Below are positions 1 to 8,549 of a stretch of DNA of 64,000 bases, one piece after another. The position numbers and the translations under genes are program-made. Location of the stretch: positions 62,001-126,000 of the forward strand of contig NZ_JAJOZU010000001.1 of assembly GCF_022419205.1 (NCBI RefSeq). Direction: 5' to 3'. This stretch comes from Thermomonas alba (GTDB taxonomy: Bacteria; Pseudomonadota; Gammaproteobacteria; Xanthomonadales; Xanthomonadaceae). Positions within the stretch are counted from its first letter, which is position 1, and each line of letters begins with the position of its first letter. Below the pieces are notes generated by a model. The model was not told the DNA's origin. It did not search any database and saw only the letters and a program-made list of their open reading frames with translations.

Positions 1-119
1 TAGTCCAGTCGATCCTTCTCGATCACGTTGATCGCATCCAGCCGGTTCATGTTGCGCAGGAGCACGCCGCCGGCGGCGCGGGCTGCCTTGACCATGATGT
101 TGACGACGGGTTTTTGCAT
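1..119 (-). CDS. suhB: Inositol-1-monophosphatase SuhB, N-terminal fragment
   Basis: Only the first 39 codons are in the window; the gene continues past its left edge. The translation opens [17 protein letters not shown] and continues with [16 protein letters not shown], the usual N-terminal helix of SuhB/IMPase proteins of the Xanthomonas group. The family hydrolyses inositol-1-phosphate, and SuhB also works as an accessory factor in rRNA transcription antitermination. It is divergent from trmJ across about 95 bases, and the suhB/trmJ neighbourhood is also seen in E. coli. The catalytic metal-binding residues lie outside the window, so the call rests on the N-terminus and the neighbour. Confidence 0.8.
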   Translation of the reverse strand, partial: MQKPVVNIMVKAARAAGGVLLRNMNRLDAINVIEKDRLD

Positions 120-213
120 GGCGAAGACGCCTCGACGGGAGTGAGGGAAGTGGGCGGTGGCGGAAAAGAACGGTCCCGGCGCACGACCGGGGCCGGCAGT
201 TTACCATTCACGC

Positions 214-1035
214 ATGAATGCACCATCCAATCCAAACGGGGCCGCCGCGCCAGGCATGGCCGCCGACCGCCTGCGCATCGTGCTGGTCGGCACCCAGCAT
301 CCGGGCAATATCGGTGCAGCGGCCCGTGCGATGAAGACCATGGGCCTGTCGCGGCTGGTGCTGGTGGCGCCGGAGAAGGCGCCCGATCGCGATACCCACG
401 CCATGGCCGCCGGCGCCGACGATCTGGTGGCATCCGCCCCGGTATTCGCCACCCTGTCCGAGGCGGTGGCCGACTGCCGCTGGGTGCTGGGCGCCACCGC
501 GCGCAGCCGGCGCGTGCAGCTGGAGCCGCTGCATCCGCGCGAGGCCGCGGCCCGCGCCGTGGCCGCCACCGTCAGCGGGCCGGTGGCGCTGGTGTTCGGA
601 CGCGAGCGCACCGGGCTGGACAATGAAGAACTGCAGCTGTGCCACGCCGCCATCCACATTCCATCCGATCCGGCCTTCCCCTCGCTGAATCTGGCGGCGG
701 CAGTGCAGGTGCTCAGCTATGAGCTGCGCTGTGCTCTGCTGTCGGAGAGCGGGCCGACCTCGGCCGCGGCCGCAGCGCGCACTCCGCCACCGGCAGAGGG
801 TGCCGCCTCGCACGCGGAGCTGGAGGGATTCTTCGCCCAGCTGGCCGAGACCCTGGACCAGATCGACTTCCACAAGGGGCGCGCCCCGGAATCGGCGATG
901 CGCAAACTGCGCCGGCTATTCCTGCGCACCAATCTGGATAGCGCCGAGGTGCGCCTATTGCGCGGAGTGCTGGCCGATGCCCAGCGCATGGCGCGTTTGG
1001 CCAGACAGGGCGCTGCCGATCAAAAAATCGGGTAG
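214..1035 (+). CDS. trmJ: tRNA (cytidine/uridine-2'-O-)-methyltransferase TrmJ
   Basis: This 273-residue SPOUT-family methyltransferase should methylate the ribose of nucleotide 32 in the anticodon loop of certain tRNAs, using S-adenosylmethionine in the cytoplasm. The N-terminal motif LVGTQHPGNIGAAARAMK and the knot motifs FGRERTGLDNEE (about residues 128-139) and IPSDPAFPSLNLAAAVQ are the SpoU signatures. The C-terminal helical part (ESAMRKLRRLFLRTNLD) matches TrmJ rather than other SpoU enzymes. I chose the ATG at 214, where family homology begins; the frame is open back to 157. No Shine-Dalgarno is visible, and a TACCAT hexamer ends seven bases before the ATG, so a leaderless transcript is possible. 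Confidence 0.92.
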   Translation: MNAPSNPNGAAAPGMAADRLRIVLVGTQHPGNIGAAARAMKTMGLSRLVLVAPEKAPDRDTHAMAAGADDLVASAPVFATLSEAVADCRWVLGATARSRRVQLEPLHPREAAARAVAATVSGPVALVFGRERTGLDNEELQLCHAAIHIPSDPAFPSLNLAAAVQVLSYELRCALLSESGPTSAAAAARTPPPAEGAASHAELEGFFAQLAETLDQIDFHKGRAPESAMRKLRRLFLRTNLDSAEVRLLRGVLADAQRMARLARQGAADQKIG

Positions 1036-1075
1036 CCTGACCACCATCCGCACGTCAGGGGGACAACCGCACGCC

Positions 1076-2011
1076 ATGCGCCGATTCGCGTTCGTGCTGT
1101 CCTGCCTGTGCGTTCTCATGAGCGCCGTTCTGCCTGCCCAGGCAGCGCCGCAGGGACGCGATGAGAGCAATGACGGCGTGCTCGTACTGGGGCGGGTCAG
1201 CGATGACCCCAAGGCGCATTACGACCAGCTCAAGCCGCTGCTCGATTATGTGATCCCGCGCATGGCCGAGGTCGGGATCCGCAGCGGCCGCATCCTGATG
1301 GCGAAAGACCTGCAGCAGATGTCCAGCTACCTGCGGCGCGGGCGGGTGGACTGGATCAACGAAACCGCCGGCAATGCCGCCCTGCTGGAGCAGCGCGGCG
1401 TCGCGCATGCGTTCCTGATCACCGAGCGCGACGGCGCGCAGCGCTATCACAGCGTGTTCTTCGTGCGTCGCGACAGCCCGATCCAATCGCTGCAGGATTT
1501 GCTTGGGCACAGGCTAGCTTTCCAGAGCCCGTACTCCACCAGCGCCTACTATCTGCCGGCGGCGACATTGCTGGAGCGCGGGTTGGCGCTGGAGCCCTTG
1601 TTGTCGCCGATGGATCGGCCGGCGCCGGATCGGGTGGGGTATGTGTTTGCGCGCACCGAGCTGAACATCGCTACCTGGGTGCACAAGCGCCTGGTGGATG
1701 TCGGTGTGCTCAGCAATCTGGACTGGATGAATCCAGCGCGAATGCCGCCCGTGTTCGCCCAGGACTTCCGCGTGATCGGGCGCACCGAGGACGTGCCGCG
1801 CGCGCTGATGCTGGCCCGCACCGGCCTGGATCCAAAGGTGGAGGCGCGCTTGCGTGAAGTGCTGCAGGAGGCTGCGCAGGATCCGGAGGCAGGCGAGGCC
1901 CTGCGTCGATTCCTTGGCACTGCGCGGATGCTGCCGGTCAGCGTTGAAGACCGGCGCGCGCTGGAGTGGCTGGGACGTGGCGCGCGGCGCGTGCGCGCGG
2001 AGGTCGAGTGA
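1076..2011 (+). CDS. PhnD-like periplasmic substrate-binding protein (orphan)
   Basis: This 311-residue protein begins with a signal peptide (MRRFAFVLSCLCVLMSA, likely cut after AQA at about residue 22). It then reads as a phosphate/phosphonate-type binding protein: YDQLKPLLDYVIPRMAE near the N-terminus, VDWINETAGNAALLEQRG, and the paired-lobe segments HSVFFVRRDSPIQSLQDLLG and LAFQSPYSTSAYYLPA. PhnD proteins normally feed an ABC importer, but no permease or ATPase gene lies nearby. Instead the stop overlaps the start of a membrane GGDEF-EAL gene by four bases (GTGA), so the two are probably translated together. I infer that it is a sensor subunit reporting a small periplasmic ligand to the c-di-GMP enzyme. 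The ligand cannot be read from the sequence. Confidence 0.8.
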   Translation: MRRFAFVLSCLCVLMSAVLPAQAAPQGRDESNDGVLVLGRVSDDPKAHYDQLKPLLDYVIPRMAEVGIRSGRILMAKDLQQMSSYLRRGRVDWINETAGNAALLEQRGVAHAFLITERDGAQRYHSVFFVRRDSPIQSLQDLLGHRLAFQSPYSTSAYYLPAATLLERGLALEPLLSPMDRPAPDRVGYVFARTELNIATWVHKRLVDVGVLSNLDWMNPARMPPVFAQDFRVIGRTEDVPRALMLARTGLDPKVEARLREVLQEAAQDPEAGEALRRFLGTARMLPVSVEDRRALEWLGRGARRVRAEVE

Positions 2012-4146
2012 AGCGCGCCGGCCCGAGCCTGCAATCGCGCTTCCAGATCGCCATTCTCTCCGGGCTGGCGCTGGTGCTGCTGATGATGGCGTTGCTGTGG
2101 TTTCGCCAGCAGCGAAGCCAGCAAGAGGCGATCGAGATCGCGCGCCAGAACATGCATACGCTTTTGACCGAGCAAATGCGGCTGACCGGGGAGGCGCAGG
2201 CACGGCAGCTGGCGGATGCGTTGGCCAATCCGCTGTATTACTTCGATCTGGATGCGATCGGCGTACTTGCACGCAGCGCCCTGCGCGCGCCCGACGTGGA
2301 TTACGTGCTGGTGTACGACGTCCGCGGCCGGGTCCTGCACGATGGCTCTGGCGATATCGCCGCCTATGGACAGCCGATGGACGATCCGCTGGCGGCCGAG
2401 CTGGTGACGGCCAACGGTCCGCATACCCATTTGTCCGATGGATTATTGGATGTATCGCAGCCGATCACGATCGGCGACGAGCGCCTGGGCGGCGTGCGCA
2501 TCGGCTATTCGACGGCGGCAGTGGCGCGCGCCGAGGCGGAGGCATTGTCCACCCTGCGCGAGCAGTTCAACGCCGTCAATCAGCGCAGCATGCGCTGGCT
2601 GCTGCTGATGTTCGCAGGATTGACGGTGCTGGCGCTGCTTGGCGCGACGCTGGTGCAGCGGTGGCTGGTGCGCCCGATCCGGCTGCTGGGCGAGGCTGCG
2701 CGCCGGATCGAAGCCGGTGACTTCAGCGCGCCTGTGCCGGAAAGCACGCGCAGCGACGAGCTGGGCGATCTCGTTCGCGCATTCGGACGCATGCGCGACA
2801 GCGTGGCCCGGCATGATCGCGACATCCGCCGGGTCGCCTACAGCGATGCCCTCACCGGACTGTCCAACCGGCTCGCGTTTCGCGAGATCCTGGAGCAGCG
2901 CCTGCGCGAGACCCAGGGCACCAGCGCGCAGCTGGCGCTGCTGTTCGCCGATCTCGACGACTTCAAGCGGATCAATGACACCCTCGGCCACGAGGCCGGT
3001 GATGAAGTGCTGGTGCAGGTGGCGGGGCGGATCGAGCAGGCGGTGGCCTCGGTGGAAGGGATCGAGGCGGTGGTCGCGCGCTTCGGCGGCGACGAGTTCG
3101 TGATCTTGCTGCAGATGCTCCAGATCGATGCCGAGGCAGGCATTCGCGGCAAGGCCATCCAACTGGCCGAGGCGTTGGTGACGGCGCTCAGCCAGCCGCT
3201 GCTGCTGCATGGGCGACAGGTGCTGCTGGGCGGCTCGGTCGGGGTGGCGATCTTTCCGGACGATGCCAGCAGCGCTTCGATGCTGCTGAAGAACGGCGAC
3301 ATCGCGATGTACCAGGCCAAAGTGGCCGGCAAGAACTGCTACCGCTTTTACAGCCGCGCGATGGACCAGGCGGTGGAGCGCAGGGTGCGGATGGAGCAGG
3401 AGCTGCGCGGCGCAGTGCAGCGCGATGAGCTCAGCCTGGCCTACCAGCCGATCTACCGCACGCAGGATCGGGTGTTGGTGGGCGCAGAGGCGCTACTGCG
3501 CTGGGATCATCCGGAATACGGCGCGGTCGCGCCCTCGGTGTTCGTAGACGTGGCCGAGCAGAGCGGCTTGATCGAAGAGATCGGGCGGATGGCGCTGCAG
3601 GCCGCGTGCATGGAGGCAGCCACCTGGTCAGTGCCGGCCAACGCCGACGAGGCGCCGTTCGTATCGGTGAACGTCTCCGCGCGCCAGTTGCGCAGTGGCG
3701 ATTTACTGCAGCAGGTCGCCGCGGCGTTGGACAACAGCGGGCTGGCGCCGGAACGCCTGCATCTGGAGCTGACCGAGACCGCCGTGCTCAGCGACGAAGC
3801 CTATATCACCGAGCTACTGAGCAAACTGCGCAAGCTCGGCGTGCGCGTGTGGCTGGATGATTTCGGCACGGGCTATTCCAGTCTCAGTCATCTGCGTCGG
3901 GTCCCGGTGGACGGGCTGAAGATCGACCGCAGCTTCATCACCGATCTTCTGCGCGACCCCGACGACCTGGCCCTGACCAGCGCGATCATCGCGATGGCCC
4001 ACTCGATGGGCGTGGTGGTGGTGGCCGAAGGGGTGGAGCGGCAGAGCCAGTATCAGCTGCTGCGCGAGCGCGGTTGCGACCTGGTGCAGGGCTACTGGCT
4101 GGGCCATCCGCTGGAGCCGCAGGCCTTCCACGACCTGCTGCGCTGA
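2008..4146 (+). CDS. Membrane GGDEF-EAL c-di-GMP enzyme with HAMP domain
   Basis: A 712-residue inner-membrane protein. One transmembrane helix (about 12-32) is followed by a periplasmic sensor region of about 155 residues, a second helix (about 193-213, LLLMFAGLTVLALLGATL), a HAMP linker, a GGDEF domain and an EAL domain. The diguanylate cyclase motif is intact (RFGGDEF, Gly360-Phe364). The phosphodiesterase motif is intact (EALLRW, Glu494), as is DDFGTGYSS from residue 617, so both making and breaking c-di-GMP are possible. The GTG start at 2008 overlaps the stop of the binding-protein gene; an ATG at 1966 in the same frame lies inside that gene and is less likely. The sensor domain probably receives its signal from the upstream binding protein. 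The target process is unknown. Confidence 0.93.
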   Translation: MKRAGPSLQSRFQIAILSGLALVLLMMALLWFRQQRSQQEAIEIARQNMHTLLTEQMRLTGEAQARQLADALANPLYYFDLDAIGVLARSALRAPDVDYVLVYDVRGRVLHDGSGDIAAYGQPMDDPLAAELVTANGPHTHLSDGLLDVSQPITIGDERLGGVRIGYSTAAVARAEAEALSTLREQFNAVNQRSMRWLLLMFAGLTVLALLGATLVQRWLVRPIRLLGEAARRIEAGDFSAPVPESTRSDELGDLVRAFGRMRDSVARHDRDIRRVAYSDALTGLSNRLAFREILEQRLRETQGTSAQLALLFADLDDFKRINDTLGHEAGDEVLVQVAGRIEQAVASVEGIEAVVARFGGDEFVILLQMLQIDAEAGIRGKAIQLAEALVTALSQPLLLHGRQVLLGGSVGVAIFPDDASSASMLLKNGDIAMYQAKVAGKNCYRFYSRAMDQAVERRVRMEQELRGAVQRDELSLAYQPIYRTQDRVLVGAEALLRWDHPEYGAVAPSVFVDVAEQSGLIEEIGRMALQAACMEAATWSVPANADEAPFVSVNVSARQLRSGDLLQQVAAALDNSGLAPERLHLELTETAVLSDEAYITELLSKLRKLGVRVWLDDFGTGYSSLSHLRRVPVDGLKIDRSFITDLLRDPDDLALTSAIIAMAHSMGVVVVAEGVERQSQYQLLRERGCDLVQGYWLGHPLEPQAFHDLLR

Positions 4147-4164
4147 GCCGGGCCTGGCCGGCCC

Positions 4165-5478
4165 TCAGCCTTCGGTGTCAACAGCGGACGGCTCGAGCTT
4201 GTGCAGCAGCACTTTGTCGATGCGCGGGCCGTCCAGATCGACCACCTCCACCCGCCAGGCGCCCAGCTGGAAATGCTCGCCCACATGCGGGATGCGTCCG
4301 AAATGGTCGATCACCAGTCCGGCCAGCGTGTGATACTCGCCCGCATCGGCCTCGGGCAGGCGCTCGCCGGTGAGCTCGCGCAGTTCATCCACGTGCAGGC
4401 CGCCGTCTACCAGCAGCGAGCCGTCCTCACGCGCCACCACCAGGGCATCGTCCTGGCCGCTGTCGGTACCCGATGACAGGCGTCCGATCACCGCGTCCAC
4501 GATGTCGCTGACCGTGACCAGGCCCTGGATGTCGCCGTACTCGTCCACCACCAGCGCCAGCGACTGCTGCTCCTCGCGCAGGATCTCCAGCAGCTTCATG
4601 GCTTGGGTGGATTCGGACACGAACAGGGCCGGGCGTAGCCGCGCGAACAGGTCTGGCTGCGGCTTGCCGAGTTCGTCCAGCAAAGTCTTGACCTCGAGGA
4701 TGCCGACCACATCGCTATCGTTGCCGCGATAGACCGGATAGCGCGAGAACTCGTGCTCCTGCAGCGTCGCCAGGTTCTCGGTCAGCGAGGCGGAGGCATC
4801 CAGCCAGGCGATGCGGGTGCGCGGCGTCATCAGGCTGTCGGCGGTGCGGTCGCCCAGACGCATCACGCGGTTGAGCATGTTGCGCTCGTCGCTGTCGATC
4901 ACGCCCTGCTCGTGGCCTTCGCTGACCAGCAGCTGGATTTCTTCCTCGGTGATACGCGCGGCGCCACCATCGCGCACGCGCAGCATGCGCAGCAGGCCAC
5001 GCACGCTGGCGCTGAGCAGCCACACCGCAGGCCCGGCCAAGCGCGCCAGCGCGGCCATCGGCACCGCCACCACCGCCGCCACCCGTTCCGGCGCCAGCAG
5101 CGCCAGGCGCTTGGGCAGCAGCTCGCCCAGCACGATGCTGAGAAACGTGATCAGGCCGACCGCAAGGACGGTACCCAGCGGCGTGGCCGATTCCCCGAGC
5201 ACCGGCAGCTGGCGCGCCAGCCACTGGCCGATCAGCCGACCCAGGCTTTCGCCACCGAGCATGCCGGTGAGCACGGTGATCAGAGTCAGGCCTACCTGCA
5301 CGGTGGACAGGAACTGCTCCGGATGCTCGGCCAGCTCCAGCGCCTTGCGCGCGCCGTGGCTGTCCTCGGCACGCTGCTTCAGGCGCGCCTTGCGCGAGGT
5401 GACCACCGCCATCTCCGACAGCGCGAAGAAGCCGTTGAGCAGGATCAGGGCGAGGACGATCAGCAGCAGTTCCAGCAC
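4165..5478 (-). CDS. CNNM/CorC-family membrane protein (hemolysin-like)
   Basis: A 437-residue protein with an N-terminal CNNM/DUF21 membrane domain (helices at about 2-22, 60-80, 95-120 and 130-155), then two CBS domains (from about 205, including DSLMTPRTRIAWLD and LALVVDEYGDIQGLVTVSDIVDAV). It ends with a CorC_HlyC domain that includes LAGLVIDHFGRIP. Relatives include YtfL/PaeA, YfjD and CorC, linked to cation (Mg, Co) or polyamine export and membrane-stress tolerance; the substrate here is unknown. The start codon is GTG at 5478. It lies downstream of the tgpA group on the same strand but 161 bases away, with its own possible -10 box and a short upstream reading frame, and converges with the GGDEF-EAL gene. 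Confidence 0.9.
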   Translation of the reverse strand: MLELLLIVLALILLNGFFALSEMAVVTSRKARLKQRAEDSHGARKALELAEHPEQFLSTVQVGLTLITVLTGMLGGESLGRLIGQWLARQLPVLGESATPLGTVLAVGLITFLSIVLGELLPKRLALLAPERVAAVVAVPMAALARLAGPAVWLLSASVRGLLRMLRVRDGGAARITEEEIQLLVSEGHEQGVIDSDERNMLNRVMRLGDRTADSLMTPRTRIAWLDASASLTENLATLQEHEFSRYPVYRGNDSDVVGILEVKTLLDELGKPQPDLFARLRPALFVSESTQAMKLLEILREEQQSLALVVDEYGDIQGLVTVSDIVDAVIGRLSSGTDSGQDDALVVAREDGSLLVDGGLHVDELRELTGERLPEADAGEYHTLAGLVIDHFGRIPHVGEHFQLGAWRVEVVDLDGPRIDKVLLHKLEPSAVDTEG

Positions 5479-5484
5479 GGAGGC

Positions 5485-5598
5485 CTACCGGAGATGACGG
5501 GAGGGCGGAGCGCTGCCCGTGCAGGCGCGATCGGTCGTGATCGCCTCGGGTGCGAGCAGAAGGGGCTGCGGCAATGGGCGGGAGAGGGCAGTGTCCAT
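5485..5598 (-). other. Possible proline-rich leader ORF upstream of the corC-type gene
   Basis: An ATG-initiated frame of 37 codons (MDTALSRPLPQPLLLAPE, ending APPSRHLR) stops six bases before the GTG of the CNNM/CorC gene. A TATCAT hexamer at 5627-5622 on this strand could be its -10 box. No Shine-Dalgarno precedes the ATG, so translation is uncertain. Proline-rich leaders control some magnesium transporter genes (mgtL before mgtA in enterics), which makes this worth recording. It could equally be chance. Confidence 0.2.
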
Positions 5599-5639
5599 GA
5601 GAAGCGCCGGAGCGAAGCGGGATGATAGCAGGCAGCGAT

Positions 5640-7592
5640 TCAGGGTCGGTGACGGCGCAGGTCGCGCAGCAGCGCGCGCAGCGCCGCGGGCGTGGTGGGT
5701 GCGCCGTAGCGGGCGTCTGCGAAGCGTCTGGCCAGTTCTGCCAGCGGCGCTCCGGCGTGGGGCACGTCCGCGCCCACGCGTGCGGCCCAGGTCTGCGCCG
5801 GCTCGTGCGGCGCGCGCCCCAGTCCGCGCCGGCGGTAGCGCGTCTCCAGCGCGTGCCAGGCGCGCAACAGCGGGTCGCGGGTGCGCTCGCCGCGGGTAGT
5901 GCGCCAGATCATCCATGCGAGGGCCAGCAGGGCGCAGGCGGCGAACAGCGCGGCCAGGCCGGCGGCGCCCAGCTTCTGCAGCCCCAGCGGTTTCAGCAGC
6001 GCCTGCTGACGCTGCGCGTTGAACCCGAGCACGAAGTCGTTCCAGCCGCGGCGCAGCCAATCGGCAGCATCGAACATCGGCGCCAGGCCGTCGAACCCGG
6101 CGATCCGCCCGGGACGGCGGTCGGCAAGGGTGTCGTACACCCGTTCGGGTGCTACCGCCGCCGTCGGGTCCACTCGCACCCAGCCGCGCCCAGGCAGCCA
6201 GACCTCGGCCCAGGCATGCGCGTCGGACTTGCGCACCAGCCAGTAGCCGCCGACCGGATTGCGGTAAGCCCCGGCATAGCCGGTCACCACCCGCGCCGGG
6301 ACCCCGGCGGCGCGCATCAGCACCACGAAGGCCGAGCTGAAGTGCTCGCAATAGCCCGTGCGGCGGTCGAACAGGAAATCGTCCACCTCGTCGCGCCTGG
6401 CTGGCGGCACGTTCAGGGTGTAGGCGAAATCGCGCCGGATCATCGCCAGCGCGCGTTCGGCAATGGCGGCATCGGTGCGGCCCTGGGCGTCGTGCCCGGC
6501 CTCGCGCCGCCACTGCCGCCCCAGCGCCAGCGTGCGCGGGTTGTAGCCGGTGGGCAACGCCAGTGCGCGCGCGCGCAGCGCCGGTGGCAGCACCGGCTCG
6601 AACGCGGCGGCCGCGGCCGAGCGCATCCGCCAGCGCGAGACGTTGTACTGCGGCGCTTCCGCCTGTGGGGTGAGGTCGTGGCCGAGGCGCGCGCCTTGTG
6701 GCAGCTGCAGCGGCACATCCAGCGCCACCAACTGGCGGTCTTCGGTCGGTTCGAGGTCGATTCGGTAGTCCCACACCGGTCCGGAGACCTGCACAGGGGC
6801 GGGCGGCTGCGCCAGCAGGTCGCGCGCCTGGTGCCAGGTGCGGCCATCGAAATCCCACAATACCGGCCCGCGCCAGTACATCTGCGAAGGCTGCGGGGCA
6901 GGCCCGATGAACTCCACCCGCGCCGCCGGGCTGTCGTCGAGCAGCAGGTCGAAGAAACTGCCCGGCGTCATCGTGTCCGACAGCCCCGGCACCGCCGCGT
7001 TGCGCTGCGGCAGCCCCCACAGCGGAGTCGGCAGGCGCGGGAACAGCCAGAACGCCGCCAGCGCCAGCGGCAACCCCAGCCCCAGCAGCCGCAGCACGCC
7101 CGCCGCCGCCTGCCGCAGCGGCGATGGCGGTACCCCGCCTTCATCGGCGGCCAGCTGCTGCAGCGCCAGCAGCGCCAGCAGCACGCCGGCCAGCCCCAGC
7201 AGCAGGCTCAGCGGGCCCTGGTCCAGCAGGAAAGTGGCGAACGGCGCGAACAGGGCGAAGCCGACCAGGCTGCGGCCATCGCGTGGGGTGAAGGTTTCCG
7301 CCGGCTTCAGCGCCAGCATGGCGGCCAGCAGCGCGCAGGCGGTATCGCGGCCGACCCCGGGCAGCACCGCGGCTACTGCCAACAGCGCGGTGCCGCCCAG
7401 CAGCCAGCGTATCGGGGCCGGCAGCGGTTGCCGCCAGGACGCCGCCAACACCGCCACGGTGCCGATCCCAAACCCCAGCCCCAGCGCCAGCGGCAGCTGC
7501 AGCAGCAGCGGCAGCAGGCAGACGGCAGCGGCCAGGCGTACCTGCAGCAAGGTGGCAGGCGGCATTCGTGGTGTGGTCGCAGCTTCAGGCAT
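5640..7592 (-). CDS. TgpA-like transmembrane transglutaminase (DUF3488/DUF4129)
   Basis: A 650-residue inner-membrane protein. Its first third holds about six hydrophobic helices (for example LLPLLLQLPLALGLGFG), followed by a large periplasmic transglutaminase-like domain, one more helix (LGAAGLAALFAACALLALAWMIW) and a short cytoplasmic DUF4129 tail. The Cys-His-Asp triad context is present: RTGYCEHFSSAF (Cys), SDAHAWAEVW (His) and VRVDPTAAV (Asp). TgpA of Pseudomonas is the named relative; its substrate is unknown. It is the last gene of moxR-DUF58-tgpA, the usual order. The start at 7592 overlaps the end of the DUF58 gene by eight bases. The frame stays open far upstream, but that region is antisense to, or overlaps, real genes. 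Confidence 0.88.
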   Translation of the reverse strand: MPEAATTPRMPPATLLQVRLAAAVCLLPLLLQLPLALGLGFGIGTVAVLAASWRQPLPAPIRWLLGGTALLAVAAVLPGVGRDTACALLAAMLALKPAETFTPRDGRSLVGFALFAPFATFLLDQGPLSLLLGLAGVLLALLALQQLAADEGGVPPSPLRQAAAGVLRLLGLGLPLALAAFWLFPRLPTPLWGLPQRNAAVPGLSDTMTPGSFFDLLLDDSPAARVEFIGPAPQPSQMYWRGPVLWDFDGRTWHQARDLLAQPPAPVQVSGPVWDYRIDLEPTEDRQLVALDVPLQLPQGARLGHDLTPQAEAPQYNVSRWRMRSAAAAAFEPVLPPALRARALALPTGYNPRTLALGRQWRREAGHDAQGRTDAAIAERALAMIRRDFAYTLNVPPARRDEVDDFLFDRRTGYCEHFSSAFVVLMRAAGVPARVVTGYAGAYRNPVGGYWLVRKSDAHAWAEVWLPGRGWVRVDPTAAVAPERVYDTLADRRPGRIAGFDGLAPMFDAADWLRRGWNDFVLGFNAQRQQALLKPLGLQKLGAAGLAALFAACALLALAWMIWRTTRGERTRDPLLRAWHALETRYRRRGLGRAPHEPAQTWAARVGADVPHAGAPLAELARRFADARYGAPTTPAALRALLRDLRRHRP

Positions 7593-8547
7593 GTGCCGGC
7601 TCCTGCGGCAGCAGCGCCAGCGCGCGCAGGCAGCGGTGGCGATGGGTGTCGCCGTGACCGGCGGGGATCGCAGGCTGCCCCGGCAGCAGCAGCGCATAGC
7701 GCAGCCCGCTGCGTTCGGCCTCCTCCACCCAGCGCGCCAGCCGGCTGATGCGCTGCTCGTAGGGCAACCCGGCGGTTTGCGCCCATTCCAGGCGCAACTC
7801 GCCGGCCTGCTGCCGTTCGTGCTCGCGCACCAGCAGACTGGCATGCCGCGCAGAGGCCTTCCAGGCCACCGCGCGCAGCGCATCGCCGGTGCGATAGTCG
7901 CGCAGGTGGTGCGGCTCCTCGCCGCTGCGGCTGGGCTGCGGACGGCCCTGGGGGGCGGTGGCCAGCGGCAGCGGCGGGGCTTGCGCCTCTATGGCCGGAT
8001 AGATCAGCAAGACATCGGCCGGCCAGCAATACGCCCAGGCGCGGGCCAGGCCCAGCGGCTGTATGCTGGAGAGGGTCAGGCGCGGCAGCGGCCACAGGCC
8101 GCGGCGCGGGGCGGTCAGGCGCAGTTCGGCAGTGGCGCCGCGCGCGTCCAGGAGTGGCAGGGTAGTCGCAGCCTCGCGACCGCAGGCGATGCGCAGTCCG
8201 CGACGCACGCGTGAATCCGCGCAGCCAAGGGCGATGCGCAGCCGCAGCATGCTTCCGGCCGCCACCGGCTCGGCGGCGACCGCTTCGATCCGCAGCCCGG
8301 AGAGCTGCAAATGCGCGGCCACCAGGCTGGTATGGGCGGCGCCTGCCAGAAGCAGCGCCAGCAGCAGGCCGGGATTGTTGTTGAAGTTCAGTGCGCCCAG
8401 CAGCATCGCGCCGAGCAGGGTGGCGAAGAATAGCCCGCTGGCGGTGGGCAGGACGTAGATGCGGCGTCGATCCAGTCGCACCGGCAGCGCTTCCGGCGCG
8501 CGCGGGCGGGTCCATCCGCGGATGCGCTGGCGCAATGCCGGCAGCAT
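7585..8547 (-). CDS. DUF58 domain membrane protein
   Basis: A 320-residue protein with two close hydrophobic helices near the N-terminus (ASGLFFATLLGAMLLGALNF and PGLLLALLLAGAAHTSLVAA) and the DUF58 core, including the diagnostic run RDYRTGDALRAVAWKASARH. DUF58 proteins occur with MoxR ATPases and are thought to be partners or clients that MoxR remodels. The start (ATG at 8547) lies two bases past the moxR stop and the stop overlaps tgpA, so the three genes form one tight operon. The frame stays open for several kilobases upstream, but that part is the antisense of the moxR and GT39 region. Confidence 0.88.
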   Translation of the reverse strand: MLPALRQRIRGWTRPRAPEALPVRLDRRRIYVLPTASGLFFATLLGAMLLGALNFNNNPGLLLALLLAGAAHTSLVAAHLQLSGLRIEAVAAEPVAAGSMLRLRIALGCADSRVRRGLRIACGREAATTLPLLDARGATAELRLTAPRRGLWPLPRLTLSSIQPLGLARAWAYCWPADVLLIYPAIEAQAPPLPLATAPQGRPQPSRSGEEPHHLRDYRTGDALRAVAWKASARHASLLVREHERQQAGELRLEWAQTAGLPYEQRISRLARWVEEAERSGLRYALLLPGQPAIPAGHGDTHRHRCLRALALLPQEPAHA

Positions 8548-8549
8548 GT

